From NCBI RefSeq assembly GCF_010389155.1, contig NC_057764.1:14694001-14758000 (forward strand): a stretch of 64,000 bases of DNA, written 5' to 3'. Below are positions 21,553 through 32,671 of this stretch, one piece after another. Both the position numbers and the translations under genes were made by a program. Each line of letters starts with the position of its first letter. Positions within the stretch are counted from its first letter, which is position 1. Origin of the DNA: Erigeron canadensis. Taxonomy: Eukaryota; Streptophyta; Magnoliopsida; Asterales; Asteraceae. Under the pieces are notes generated by a model. The model searched no databases and was not told the origin of the DNA. It worked only from the letters and a program-made list of their open reading frames with translations.

Positions 21553-21731
21553 ACTACCGTTGTTGTCCCATACTTAATATATGTACGAAACATTGTGTTT
21601 GTGAACATAATGTGTCTAAGTTGTTCTATTGTGTATATTTCTTTGTGTGGTGTCTAAAGTTGTTTTTTTGGTCAAATGTTGGTCAATTTGTTTTTCTTTC
21701 AGGTTTTTCTTAAAATTATAAAAAAAAAGAG

Positions 21732-24127
21732 ATGACAATGTTTGAAGAAGGTGCCTCAATGAAGATGCAAGCTAATCAAGCTTTACATATACCATTTGCA
21801 TCCAAATTCCCAATCATAACTGAGATTCTTAATCACCATCCATTGAACATAGCTCTCACTAATGGTGCTTTAGATCCAAAGAAGTAGGTGTTCGATTTGT
21901 GGGAATCTATTGAATATACAAAAGCTGATAAGAGAAAGAAATCTGAAGACTACTTTCACTACACCTTAGAATCAGACGGAAAGTATTATTTGTGCAAGTT
22001 TAAATTGGAACAGTTCAGATCTATCTTGGGGTTTCTTGAACGAGAAGAATATGAAGAACTACCATCTGTAGAAGAAATGTTGGCTGCAGTTCAAACCCTA
22101 GGATATGAAGGAGAATTGGGTTATTTGAGAGATTTCAAGAGAATGAATGTAGCTACTTTATGGCATACCATGTATAATGTCTTGAGTACATGCTTGATGC
22201 CCTCTCAGAAAGGGATTGATGCTATGACAAAACATTCTTTGTCATTATACTATGCAGTCACTCACTATGTGGAATGTGACTATGGTAAGATTGTCTGGGA
22301 GAAGATGGCAGAAGTTGTTAAAGCCAAAGACAAACAGGATAAGAAATACATCCCTTACATCAGATTCTTCACGTTGCTGATTGAATTCTTGATTCCACGG
22401 ATGTAATTCCAAAACTGGATGATAGCTTCAAATGTGTCATTTCCATGTACAAGTCTAACATCAGAGGCACTGGTAGTGAGATTGCTAAACCATTTCCTAT
22501 TCCACCTTTTTTGTTCAATCTTCTACCAGCTAATAGTCCCCATCTTAGGACTTATAGAGAGTGGTTAGACACAGTTACGGGGTCTGAAAGCTGACAGACT
22601 CCTACCCCAACTGTGCATAGGTCGCCAAGTGAGGATCCTAGGAGCTCAAAAAGAAAAGGAGGGGATATAGGAGAGGAGACTGTTGAGCCACAAAGGAGAA
22701 AAACAAAAAGAGTATCATTTGAATCTCCTATCACACCCAATATCTCATCTTCTCAAACAACACCACCGCCATCACAATCAACACCATCAATTCCAACAAC
22801 ACCTTCTACACCACTTCCTTTTATTTCTTCTCCAATTCCATCGATTCTTTCTCCATCTCAATTATCAACAATTCTTGAACCAACATCAAATATACCTCCT
22901 CCAATTCCTGGGAGATAATTAAAGATGCAAGCTAGAAGGATTAAATCTAAATCTGGTTTGTTAAAGTTCACCAAAAAGAAGCACAAGAAGAAACATTCTG
23001 CTTCATCTTCTAGCTTGCAGGGAGAGGAGTCGGGTACAGTTAATATTGATCAATCTTTTGGTACCTTGATGGATTTTGATGATGAACATATCACACAAAC
23101 CATTGAGAGTGTGATATCGGATGTTCATTCTGAGGATCAGGGCACTGGAGATGAAGTTGTGCAAGATGAACAAGAAGGGAATGAGGGAGGAGTCGAAAAT
23201 ACCAGAGAGGTTGAGAGGTCCGGGCTAGGACAAGGGCATAAAGAAATTGTTAGCCCTCCAATAGTTGAAACAGAGTATAGCCGGGATGACAACCCTAGGG
23301 TATAAGTCGAGAGCTCCCCACTCTTGCATGCACATAACTCTCCTAACCATTCTGACTCCTCACAACAGGAGTTAGTCTCACAAATGCATGGGGAACAACC
23401 ACGATCACCACACCCTCCTCATTTGGAGGATGAAAGTGTTGAAATTAGAGAGGACCAGCCCCACCTCTCGTCTTCAGTTCGTGCACTTGAGTCTAGATCT
23501 CTTAGGGACACGGACCTGCAAGCTCAGTTTAGTACTGATGCCAAAACAAGCGGAGAGGGACCCACTTTGTGTGACCCTCTAGGACAGCTTGGAAGTCCTG
23601 CCTTAGCTAACATTATGCCAGCTTTAGCCGCAGGCAACAGTTCTCAAACCGAGACTGAGAGACAGTATGAACGCCAAGGTGACACTGTTGTTTATCAGGA
23701 TCAACCTGAGACTGCATTAACGGGCATTCTTAGTGATTTATCATAGTCTAGGACACAACTTGATTCTGGTTGTGAAGCCAATGAATCCGAAACTGCTGGT
23801 GAGGGTCTAACCCGAGGATCTGCAAGAAATCCTGAAACAGCTTTAGCTAGTTAAGGTCACACCACAAGTGTGCCAACAACCTCCGGGTTGGTTCCACCAT
23901 CATTTCAAACACCAACACCAATTCAAACAACACAAACACCCCAACAAACTTCATCAACTTCTAACCAACAAGAAAAAGACAACACTTGCAATCATTTATT
24001 ACAAATCTTGAGGTCTGAAGGTGATAGAATTAACATGATTGATAGGGGAGTGTTGAATGCCTTGGAGTTGAAAAACCATCATTTAAACATACTTACCATA
24101 AGCAACAAGACTCATATAATTCACTAA
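21732..24127 (+). pseudogene. Decayed plus-strand copy of the captured ORF
   Basis: The start is taken as the ATG at 21732, about 40 bp after the acceptor-like TTTGTTTTTCTTTCAG (21688-21703). Its N-terminal domain has NHHPLNIALTNGALDP, then a TAG at 21885-21887, then FDLWESIEYTKADKRKK, SILGFLEREEYEELPSVEEM and KKYIPYIRFFTLL. These match element D segment for segment. The linker keeps VHRSPSE (22607-22630), the Pro/Ser-rich stretch and EGNEGGVENTREVER (23177-23219). The last recognisable part (HLLQILRSEGDRI...) matches the start of the C-terminal portion in D, after which the sequence ends at about 24127 against element A1. Several frames are used (breaks near 22390, 22917, 23300, 23744, 23850). 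No LTR of its own is visible, so it is a fragment of a D-like element. Confidence 0.65.
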
Positions 24128-25309
24128 GGATTATAACTTTTAATGCTTATCAAATCTCTCGTTCAATAAGAACTAGTTTGACACACAAACTGACACTTAT
24201 TACAAAAATAAAAATAAAATGAAAAACAAAAATAACTAAAATAAAAACTAAACTACTTTATTTATTTACAAGAAATCTTAAGTTTCTGCAGATTAGATCA
24301 GATTAGCATTTACATAAGTCTGCAAGTGAGAAATAATTCTCTTATTATTAGTTATGAACAGTGACTCAACCACGATTACCGGTATATTTGCCCTCTTAAA
24401 CACTCAGTACTTCCAGTTTCCTTTGAGTTGTGACACTTTCGACATACCCTGGCCAAGGACAGTCACCATATAACCCGAGTAGCCTAATATGCCACAGAAT
24501 AGTTTACGAACTTATGTGACCCACATTCAGATATACTTCCGTAATCGATACAAGCACTAAGATAACAAATATTCAATATATATTCAAAAACATCCTTAAA
24601 CAAATCATGGGACACTTTTTAGATAATAAAATTTAATCACTTTGTGATTTAACTTATTTGCTTTTGCATTTCATTTCTTATAAGGAACCCGTGATTTTCT
24701 ATGAGACCCATGTAGCGAACTTTCTGACTACCTATCCCAAGTTGGAAGCTTTAGGTAGGCTAGGTATACAAAGACACTCCGAGGACATACTTGTCCGAAT
24801 CTCAAAGACCACATTAGCCCTTTAATTAATATTCATTTCATATGCATAAACAATATCACATTTAACTTTCATGCTCATGAGTTGTAGAGGTTTTTGCCTA
24901 TATTTTGAAAAAATCCTATAGTAATGCTAGATCTTTCACAAAAATTAAGGACTAGATCAATTCATTACTGAAAAGCAAGCATTCTCTGCCATATATCTGA
25001 ATATGTTTCCCACAAGAACATTGTATAAATTAAGTTCAGATTAAGGAAACCTTGGTACTTTGTGTTTACCAATATATCCCAAATTGTAATCACTGAACTA
25101 AGCAGTTATATTACGATTAAGCAGACTTAAAAGCTAAGTATCCTCACTTCTAATCGTCTTACAGCATCAACTTAAATCTCTCCCATATTTTTGTCATTTT
25201 CAGATTTTTCACATTTTTAGGGTTTTTATGACACTAAGAACTCTTTTTGTATTTTTATGACTCTAGCTATTTACAGACACAAACTTACAAAATTAGTTCT
25301 TTGAGAGAT
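24128..25309 (-). other. Conserved 3' non-coding region of element A1
   Basis: About 1.2 kb after the RNase H stop without a credible coding frame. It matches the plus-strand region 50297-51500 of A4 in order: a block around CGTCTTACAGC/AATCGTC, AAAGTACCAAGGTTTCCTTA, the block GACCCATGTAGCGAACTTTC and TGACACTTTCGACATACCCT. Conservation between two dead copies shows it is a standard part of the family, not random filler. Its function is unknown. Confidence 0.7.
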
Positions 25310-28300
25310 TTAATATGAATCAGCATTCTTCATCCCATTGAGAAGAATTAACTTTTCAAATCGAGCCTTATCAAATGCTTTGGTATACAGATCAGCTAAA
25401 TTATCATCAGTTGTAACTTTTTCCAAATGAATTAACTTCTTTTGGGCACAATCACGCAAGAAATGATGTCTAATATCAATATGCTTGGTGACCTTATGCA
25501 TGACAGGGTTATTTTTAATGTCTATTGCTGACTTATTGTCTATTCTAATATGAGTATCAAGAAAATCCATACCGTAGTCATGAAGTTGTTACTGAATCCA
25601 CAATACCTGGGAACAACAGCTACCAGCAGCCATATATTCTGCCTCACATGCAGACTGAGCAACACATGTCTGCTTCTTGCACTGCCACGATACTAATCTT
25701 CCTCCTAACAACTGATAACCTCCAGTCGTAGACTTTCTGTCATTGTTACAACCGCCAAAATCCGAATCAGTATATGCAACAAAATCAAACGTTCCTCCCA
25801 TTGGATACCATAGACCAAGCCCTTGGTTTCCCTTAAGATAACGTAGAATACGTTTTACTGCAACCAAATGTGACTCTTTCGGACTAGCTTGAAATCTAGC
25901 GCAAAGACAAACAGCGAACATAATATCTGGACGCAAAGCAGTCAGATACATCAATGAGCCAATAATAGCATGATAATAAGTTGCATCCACAAGTTCATCT
26001 TTCGGATCAAGAACTCCTAAACCATGATTTTGTTGAATAGGAGTACCATATGTCTTGGACTCTAACATTTGAAAGCTCTCCAAGATGTCATCAACATACT
26101 TAGACTGGTGAATAAAGAATCCATCTTTCCTTTGATCGACTTGCAGTCCGAGGAAAAATTGTAATTCCCCCATAACACTCATTTCAAATACATTTTTCAT
26201 GCTCATTTCAAACTCTTTGCACATCTTTATATTAGGTGAACCAAAAATGATATCATCCACGTAAACTTGTACAATTAAATAATCTCGCTTCTTCCACTTG
26301 ATAAACAATGTGTTGTCTATCGATCCTCTTGTAAATCCATTTGTCAACATATGTGTAGACAACCTTTCATACCACACTCTGGGTGCTTGATGTAATCCAT
26401 AAAGAGCCTTATCCAAACGATATGCTCCTCTTGGATAATTCGGATCTTCAAACCCCGGTGGTTGGTGAACATACACTTCTTCTTTGACTTCACCGCATAA
26501 GAAGGCACTCTTAAAGTCTAACTGATACACCTTTATACCTTTGAAACTTGCATAGGCTAAAAATAACCTTATAGCTTCAATCCTAGCAATTGGTGCAAAA
26601 GTTTCATTATAGTCATATCCTTCTCGTTGTGCAAACCCCTGAACAACCAAACATGCTTTATTTCTGGTAACGACCCCTTTGTCATCTCATTTGCATTTAT
26701 ATACCCAACGAGTTCCAATCGGTTCTTTACCTCTAGGCACATCTACTAACTCCTAAACTCCAAGTTTTTCAAATTGAGCTAATTCTTCTTGCATAGCTTC
26801 AACCCAACATGGATCTTGAAGTGCTGCCTTAACATTCTTAGGTTCTACTTGTGAAATAAAACCAGAATATAAACACTCAGTTATCAATCCAGTCTCTTTC
26901 ACTTCACAAAACAAACTAGTCAGGTCCTTATTTAACTGATTTCTAGTTCGAACAGGTTCTGTAGCATTACCAAGAATATTTTCAACTGGATGATCCTTAT
27001 TAATTCGATATTGAGGAACCGAATCAACATTCAGACTTTCTCCTAAATTTGTTCTAATCTGAAACTCATGAGAGCTAAAATCATCTTCCGATTCTTCAGA
27101 AATAGGCTAATCATCAGGCAGTGTAACCTTTGATGGAGTAAGTGGTGTAGTGTTCTCGGGTTCATTATTATCTGAATCTAGTGTATTATTCTTGTCCTTA
27201 CCACATTCATCAATATCAATAGTAGACTAAACTTTGGTTGGAGTAGTATCGACATTTCGAGTAAGCGGAGATGTAGGAATATTATCCATGTGATCTCTTA
27301 AAATAATCACATCATCAACTGTCTCAGGATCTGAATAAGAAACTAAACACACTATCGTAATCGAAGTTTTTGCCACTTCCAGAATGAATAGCGGGGTTAT
27401 GACTAACAATCTTGACATTTGTTCCCAAATCAACTTTGCCGGTCTATTTATTGTAAACCCGTCGAATTGATGTTCCTGGTTTATAACCCATGAAAAATCC
27501 CTCTTCAACCTTTGAATCAAACTTTGACTAAGGTAGATACTTCAAGAAAGTACACGGTACACCAAATGGTTCAACATTCTGTAAATTCGGTTTCTTCTTA
27601 TGTAGAAGCTCATAACATGTCTTATTATGACGCTTAACTACAGTAACCCTATTTAAAATATGACAAGCTGTATTCACTGCCTCTGCCCAAAACATAGTAG
27701 GAAGCCCTGAATCTGCAAGCATAGTTCTGGCTGTCTCGATTAGAGTCCTATTCTTTCTTTTAGCAACTCCATTCTGTTGTGGTTTATACGGAGAACTGTA
27801 TTGATGTTGGATTCCCTTTGACAAACAAAAGACATCCATCACATTATTCTTAAATTCAGTTCTGTTGTCACTACTGATTCTCTTAACACGAATTCCATAC
27901 ATGTTTTCAGTTTCGACAAAGAAATTTATCAAAATCTGCGGAGTTTCATCCTTCAATTTAAGAAAGAATACCCATGAGAATCTCTAGTAATCATCAGTAA
28001 CCACCAAACAGTAATATATCCCACCGATACTTCTTACATTCACTGGACCAAATAAATCCATGTGAAGTAACTCGAAAGGATTGGCAATAGAATTTTATTG
28101 TTTCGGTTTATGTGCAGACTTTTGTTGTTTACCTTTCAGACAAGGTACACATTTGTCTTCCATTCCAAACCGTTTCATGGGAACACCGTCAACTAAACCA
28201 TGTTTGACAATGTCATTCATCTTTCGGAAATTGATATGTCCCATTCTTCTATGCCATAGTAAAGATTCAGATTCGTTTGCTTTCGATAATAAGCAAACAG

Positions 28301-28691
28301 ACTCCTTTGGATCATCAACACCTAACACAAGGCCATAGATGTCTCTCTTCCTAGGAGCTTTCAGCAGGATCCAGTCTATAGGAATAACATATCCTGGTTT
28401 CAATATAAGTGCTTCTTTCTCAGTAAAATGGACATTGTTTCCCTCGTCACAAATCTGAGAAACACTTAATAAATTATGTGCTAACTGTTCCACATAATTG
28501 ACTTTCTCCAGCGTAATCTTCCCATTGACAACATCACCTTGGCCCGAGATGTTGCCGCCCTTGGGACCTACGAAACTAACATAAGAACCATTTACAACTT
28601 CATAATTGGACAAAACATTCTTGTCCCCTGTCATGTGCCGAGAGCATCCACTGTCAACATACCAAAGACTTATAGGATTCCTTGGTTCTCC
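25310..28691 (-). pseudogene. Pol of copia element A1: protease, integrase, RT, RNase H
   Basis: Domain order along the minus strand: protease with active-site WYVDSGCSRHMTG (about 28670-28620); GAG-pre-integrase/zinc finger (LLWHRRMGHINF, CVPCLKGKQ); integrase with HMDLFGP, SSDNRTEF and NGVAKRKNRT; RVT_2-type reverse transcriptase with KALYGLHQAPRVW and YVDDIIFGS (26250-26270); and RNase H with AYTDSDFGG and CEAEYMAAG, ending in DLYTKAFDKARFEKL and a stop at 25310. The third catalytic integrase position reads Lys instead of the usual Glu, and Gly after Asp-Asn reads Arg. In-frame stops occur near 28092, 27990, 27530, 27225, 26690 and 25588. The protein would lack integration activity even if read through. 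Confidence 0.92.
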
Positions 28692-28732
28692 CTACACATC
28701 AGACAATAAGATGGTTAGTTTCTGAAGGGAAC
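28692..28732 (-). other. Splice-like gag/pol junction of A1 (41 nt)
   Basis: Minus strand: TGG|GTTCCC at the left and TGTAG|G at the right, with the gag stop codon inside. Removing 41 nt (2 modulo 3) would bring gag into frame with protease. The same layout is found at 58412-58452 (41 nt), 32637-32671 (35 nt) and 41226-41257 (32 nt). Confidence 0.5.
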
Positions 28733-31481
28733 CCAAACCTTTTGAGGTTTAGGTTTTCCGAATTCATCTCTAGTGATCAATTCGGTCCAATATCCATGGC
28801 TCTGTAAAGGAGCCTTGGATAAAGATGGTGTCATTGACTGTTTCTCAGGTGAAGTGAAATGAGTCTTAGGAGGTGAATTCCTTGGTGATTGAGTACCAAA
28901 TCTAGGTTGACTCCCTAAACAATCATAGAATTTAGACGAACTATTAATTCTAGAAGGAGGAGATCGATTTTGTTGAGCCATCTTCCTAGGTGAATAATTC
29001 CTTTGAGGTGTACGAGAACGACTCGGACTTACACTACTAGAAGTAGTATTCTGTGAAGGTCCCTGTAATTTTGGAGTCTTAGATCTATTGTCATGAGCAA
29101 CAATATCTGAGTCACTAGATCCTCCAGAAGACAACCTTTTTCTGGACATCTTCGTTTCCTATTTGGATAGCAACTATAAACATGTCCTACTTTATAACAA
29201 TAGAAACAAGATTTTTTAGCTCTTGCTTTCTTAGCTTTAACATCAAACTCAGCTGGAGTCATGCCTAAACATTCCTTAAGTTCAATTGTGGCTGACTTTT
29301 CTTTTGATAAACCAGTTGGCTCATTTTTATCGGAAAAATGTACATTCTTTTGAGAATTCTTATGAGTCTTATATGGAGTTAAGGGGACTCCACTAGACGT
29401 AGATTCATCCTTATTCCATACTTTATCAATCTTGTCATGATCTATCTTCTCAAAATCAATTTCATTAGATGTAAAAACAGTATCACATCCCTTCATTGTA
29501 AAACATTTAATGTTCTTATCGACAGGACAAGTTGAATTCACTTGACTAGATCCTATAGGAGAATTAGCATCATACACTCCATTCTTAGGATCCACTGGTT
29601 TAACAAATGAACTTTCAAGCTTATGTTTCTTGTTAAGCTCCTTAATTTTATCAATTGAGCTTTTAGAGCTTTTAGGGGTCTTAGAATCAACATTTTGTTT
29701 TTCTAAAATGATCGGACCAATTTCACCAATATCGACCTTTTCAGTAAGCTGTGTTAGAGACTCAGTATAATTATCATTGAATGGACCTCTAACCTCATTA
29801 TAACTCATACCCAAACCACTTTTGTCTTTTGAATCCCGTGGTACAGGTTTTTGCATCTGCATTGATCTTATTAAATCAGATCCCCTAATTTGATCTAGTC
29901 TTGTATTAAGTTTAACTATCTCCAACTTTGCATCAACCAATTCTTTCTCCTTCTTTGAAAGATTCTCAGTTAGTTGAGCATATTGTTCATTTCCAACTTT
30001 TTCCATTAAAACTGACTCTTTTAATTTTTCTTTCAAGGCAAGAATATCCTTATCAGATGCACGAATCTTATCTTGATAAAGACTTTCCTGTTTCACCAAA
30101 CCATAATTTTTGGCGAACAAAGAGTCATTTTCCTTTTAAAACACGTTGTTTTTACTAGTTAAGTTAATAACCGACTTATTCAAAATAAACACCTAAAGTT
30201 TCAAATCTGACACCATTTTACAGACGTCAACTATAGAAAACAAAGAACAAGATACCTTCTGATCTACAGTCTTGCAATCTGCCATGTATGCAACAAAGTC
30301 TTCAGTTGTCATACCTTCAGGTATCACAAAGTTCTTCATTTGTTCTTCAATGCTCTTCATAGAAATGTCATCAACAGGACTCGATGACTCTTCCTTTTTT
30401 TCAGATGCTTTCACTGCTGTCACAGGTTCACTCTCAGATCTCACAGTCTTAGAAGCATTACATACATTTTGCTTAACTATCTCAGATGCACTTTCTTCAC
30501 TTGAGTATACAGCATAATCAATTGTTGCAGCTACCTCATCATATAATTCCACCATGTAGGCATGATTCGAGGTATCATCGGATTGTTAATCCCATTGATA
30601 AGTACCATCCGGATTCTGAACAACAACAACCTTTGACTCCAAAAATGGTGACGAAACTGGCTGTTGTGGAGTAGCAGGATATGTAATCATTGCTTTAGTT
30701 TTCTGATTACTTGGAGTAATACCGCCTTGATTGTAATTTTGACGACCAGCAACAGTATTATCAATCCTCTTAGGTCGCTGACACTCTCTTGCAAAGTGAC
30801 CAAATCCATCGCAGTTATAACATTTCACCTTGGATTTGTCAAAGCCTTTAGTTCCATTACCTATAGGTCTCCCAGTACTCTTAGTGAATCTTCTGACCTT
30901 AATAGTGATCATAGCTAGCTGCCATTGTAGATCCATTTCTTCCAAAATCATCAGGATCTATCTGATTGTAATCCTCATCAATTACTGCAGGATCAGTAAT
31001 CTCTCCTTCGATAAACGCTTCATGAGCATTACAAACGGCTGAGTAAACACTCATTCTACCTTCTGCAGAACTCATACTCATTGGCATAGAGTGAAAAGAT
31101 TGTACATTGTTCTTGACATTCGTATGTGCATTGTCATAAGCAACATATCCAGCAATACCTTCAGCATCTACTATTGGTGTAGCTTCTGCACCACTTAGAA
31201 ATGCATTATTCCCCGAGCTAGAACTTGCTAAATGAACACACTTAGCATGATACAATGATGGATCTTGAGTGAAATCCGAGTGAGTATCATTAATTCTTCT
31301 TTTCATATCTCTGTTCTTAAGCTTGGAAACTACCTTTTCAAAGTCCCATGTACTATATTCCTGATCATCTTGAAGTTGATGAACATAATCAGTCCATGTC
31401 TTAGGTAATGAGTCCAAAAACTTATCGACTAGCTTAGTTTGAGGATAAACAACCTCAAAATACGACAACTCAGTAGTCAAA
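28733..31481 (-). pseudogene. Gag 3' part of element A1
   Basis: Continues the gag begun at 48251 after the nested insertion of C. It starts inside the UBN2-type capsid domain (YFEVVYPQTKLVDKFLDSLP), then a first CCHC zinc knuckle [17 protein letters not shown] (about 30780-30830), and an in-frame TAA at 30586-30588, where the other copy at 59935 has a stop one codon earlier. Next come an acidic coiled-coil segment with KSIEEQMKNFVIPEGMTTED, a break near 30190, a second coiled-coil (30120-29700) and a second Cys/His cluster CFYCYKVGHVYSCYP (29170-29215). A Ser/Arg/Pro-rich tail ends in QKVW just before the junction at 28732. A frameshift lies near 29100. Owing to the deletion that joined it to C, residues of the C integrase region are fused in frame to its upstream end. 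Confidence 0.85.
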
Positions 31482-32636
31482 TGCTGATTTGTAATTGGTT
31501 CTGAACTGAAATGATCAGAAACACGTTCAGGTGACAGATCAGATTTATCATTGTGATCAGATTCACCAAAACTGATAGGACCTTCTGAAGGTGGTTCAGA
31601 GATTGGTTTATTGAAAATTGCAGAATTTGATTCATCAAAGGTAACATGAATTGACTCATCAACCTTTTCAAGTCTTTTGTTATAGACTCTAAAGGCCTTG
31701 CCAATTGTTGAATATCCTAAGTAGTAACCTTCATCAGTTTTGGCATCAAATTTGCCCAATTTGCTGGAATCATTCAGAATGTATACTGGACATCCAAATA
31801 CATGGAAATATCCAATATTGGGCTTTCTATTCCTGAGCACTTCATAGGCAGTCTTCTTATGTCTTTTGACATAGATGGAACAATTTTGGGTGTAGCAGGC
31901 AGTTGCAACAGCTTCAGCTCAAAAACATTTTGGAAGACCTGATTCATTCAACATACTTCTGGCAGCTTCTATCAGTGTACGATTCTTTCTTTCTACAACA
32001 CCATTTTGCTCTGGTGTATGTGCTGAGGAGAAGTTCTGAGATATGCCAGTGTCAGTGTAGAAGGTTTCCAAAGTGGAGTTTCTGAATTCAGTGCCATTGT
32101 CACTTCTGAGCTGACGTACTTTTCGCTTGTGCTTGAGTTCAATTTGTTTGATGAGGGCAATGATTTCAGCAGCAGCTTCACTTTTTGTTCTGGGGAAGAT
32201 CACCCAACAGTATCTTGAGTATTCATCAACAACGACCAGAGTGTACTTCTTCCCAGCTCTTGTCTGAACGTTCACAGGACCAAAAAGATCCATATGAAGC
32301 ATATGTAGTGGTTCAGTGATGCTGAAATTTTAATTGGTCTTGAAGGATGCTCTCTTCTTCTTGCCCATTTCACACCCTGGACATGGCTTATCTTTATTGA
32401 AAGACATGGCTGACACTGATCAGGTTATATTTCAAACCTTTTACATATGCAACTTTTGTGAATTTGACTTGACTATTATTCACAACACCATATCCCTCAA
32501 TTTATCCGTTTTCATCATTACCAAAAGTTATTGACGGCCCCTCTTGTACCCTATATTCCTCTAGCAGGGTTTTGTGACCTGTCATGGTTCTGCCAGCAGC
32601 ACTGTCAAGAAACCAAGTATTCTTTTTGTGGTCACC
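31482..32636 (-). pseudogene. Protease and integrase of element C (partial)
   Basis: The protease core reads WFLDSAAGRTMTGH (near 32600), with Asp-Ser-Ala rather than the common Asp-Ser-Gly. Most of the GAG-pre-integrase segment is deleted, leaving only a short stretch around NLISVS before several frame breaks (32330-32440). The integrase core follows, with HMDLFGP, LRSDNGTEF and NGVVERKNRT, so all three catalytic acids are kept. A TGA interrupts it at 31919-31921 at a position that is Trp in relatives. Beyond, NIGYFHVFGCPVYILND and GKFDAKTDEGYYLGYS mark the C-terminal part, which ends by fusion to A1 gag at 31481. The lost part would have held RT and RNase H. Confidence 0.85.
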
Positions 32637-32671
32637 CTGCACATACACAAAGATTAGTTCTTTTCGGGAAC
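32637..32671 (-). other. Splice-like gag/pol junction of C (35 nt)
   Basis: Minus strand TGG|GTTCCCG ... TGCAG|GG with the gag stop inside. Its length, 35 nt, is 2 modulo 3, and excising it would place protease in the gag frame, as in families A and B. Confidence 0.5.
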
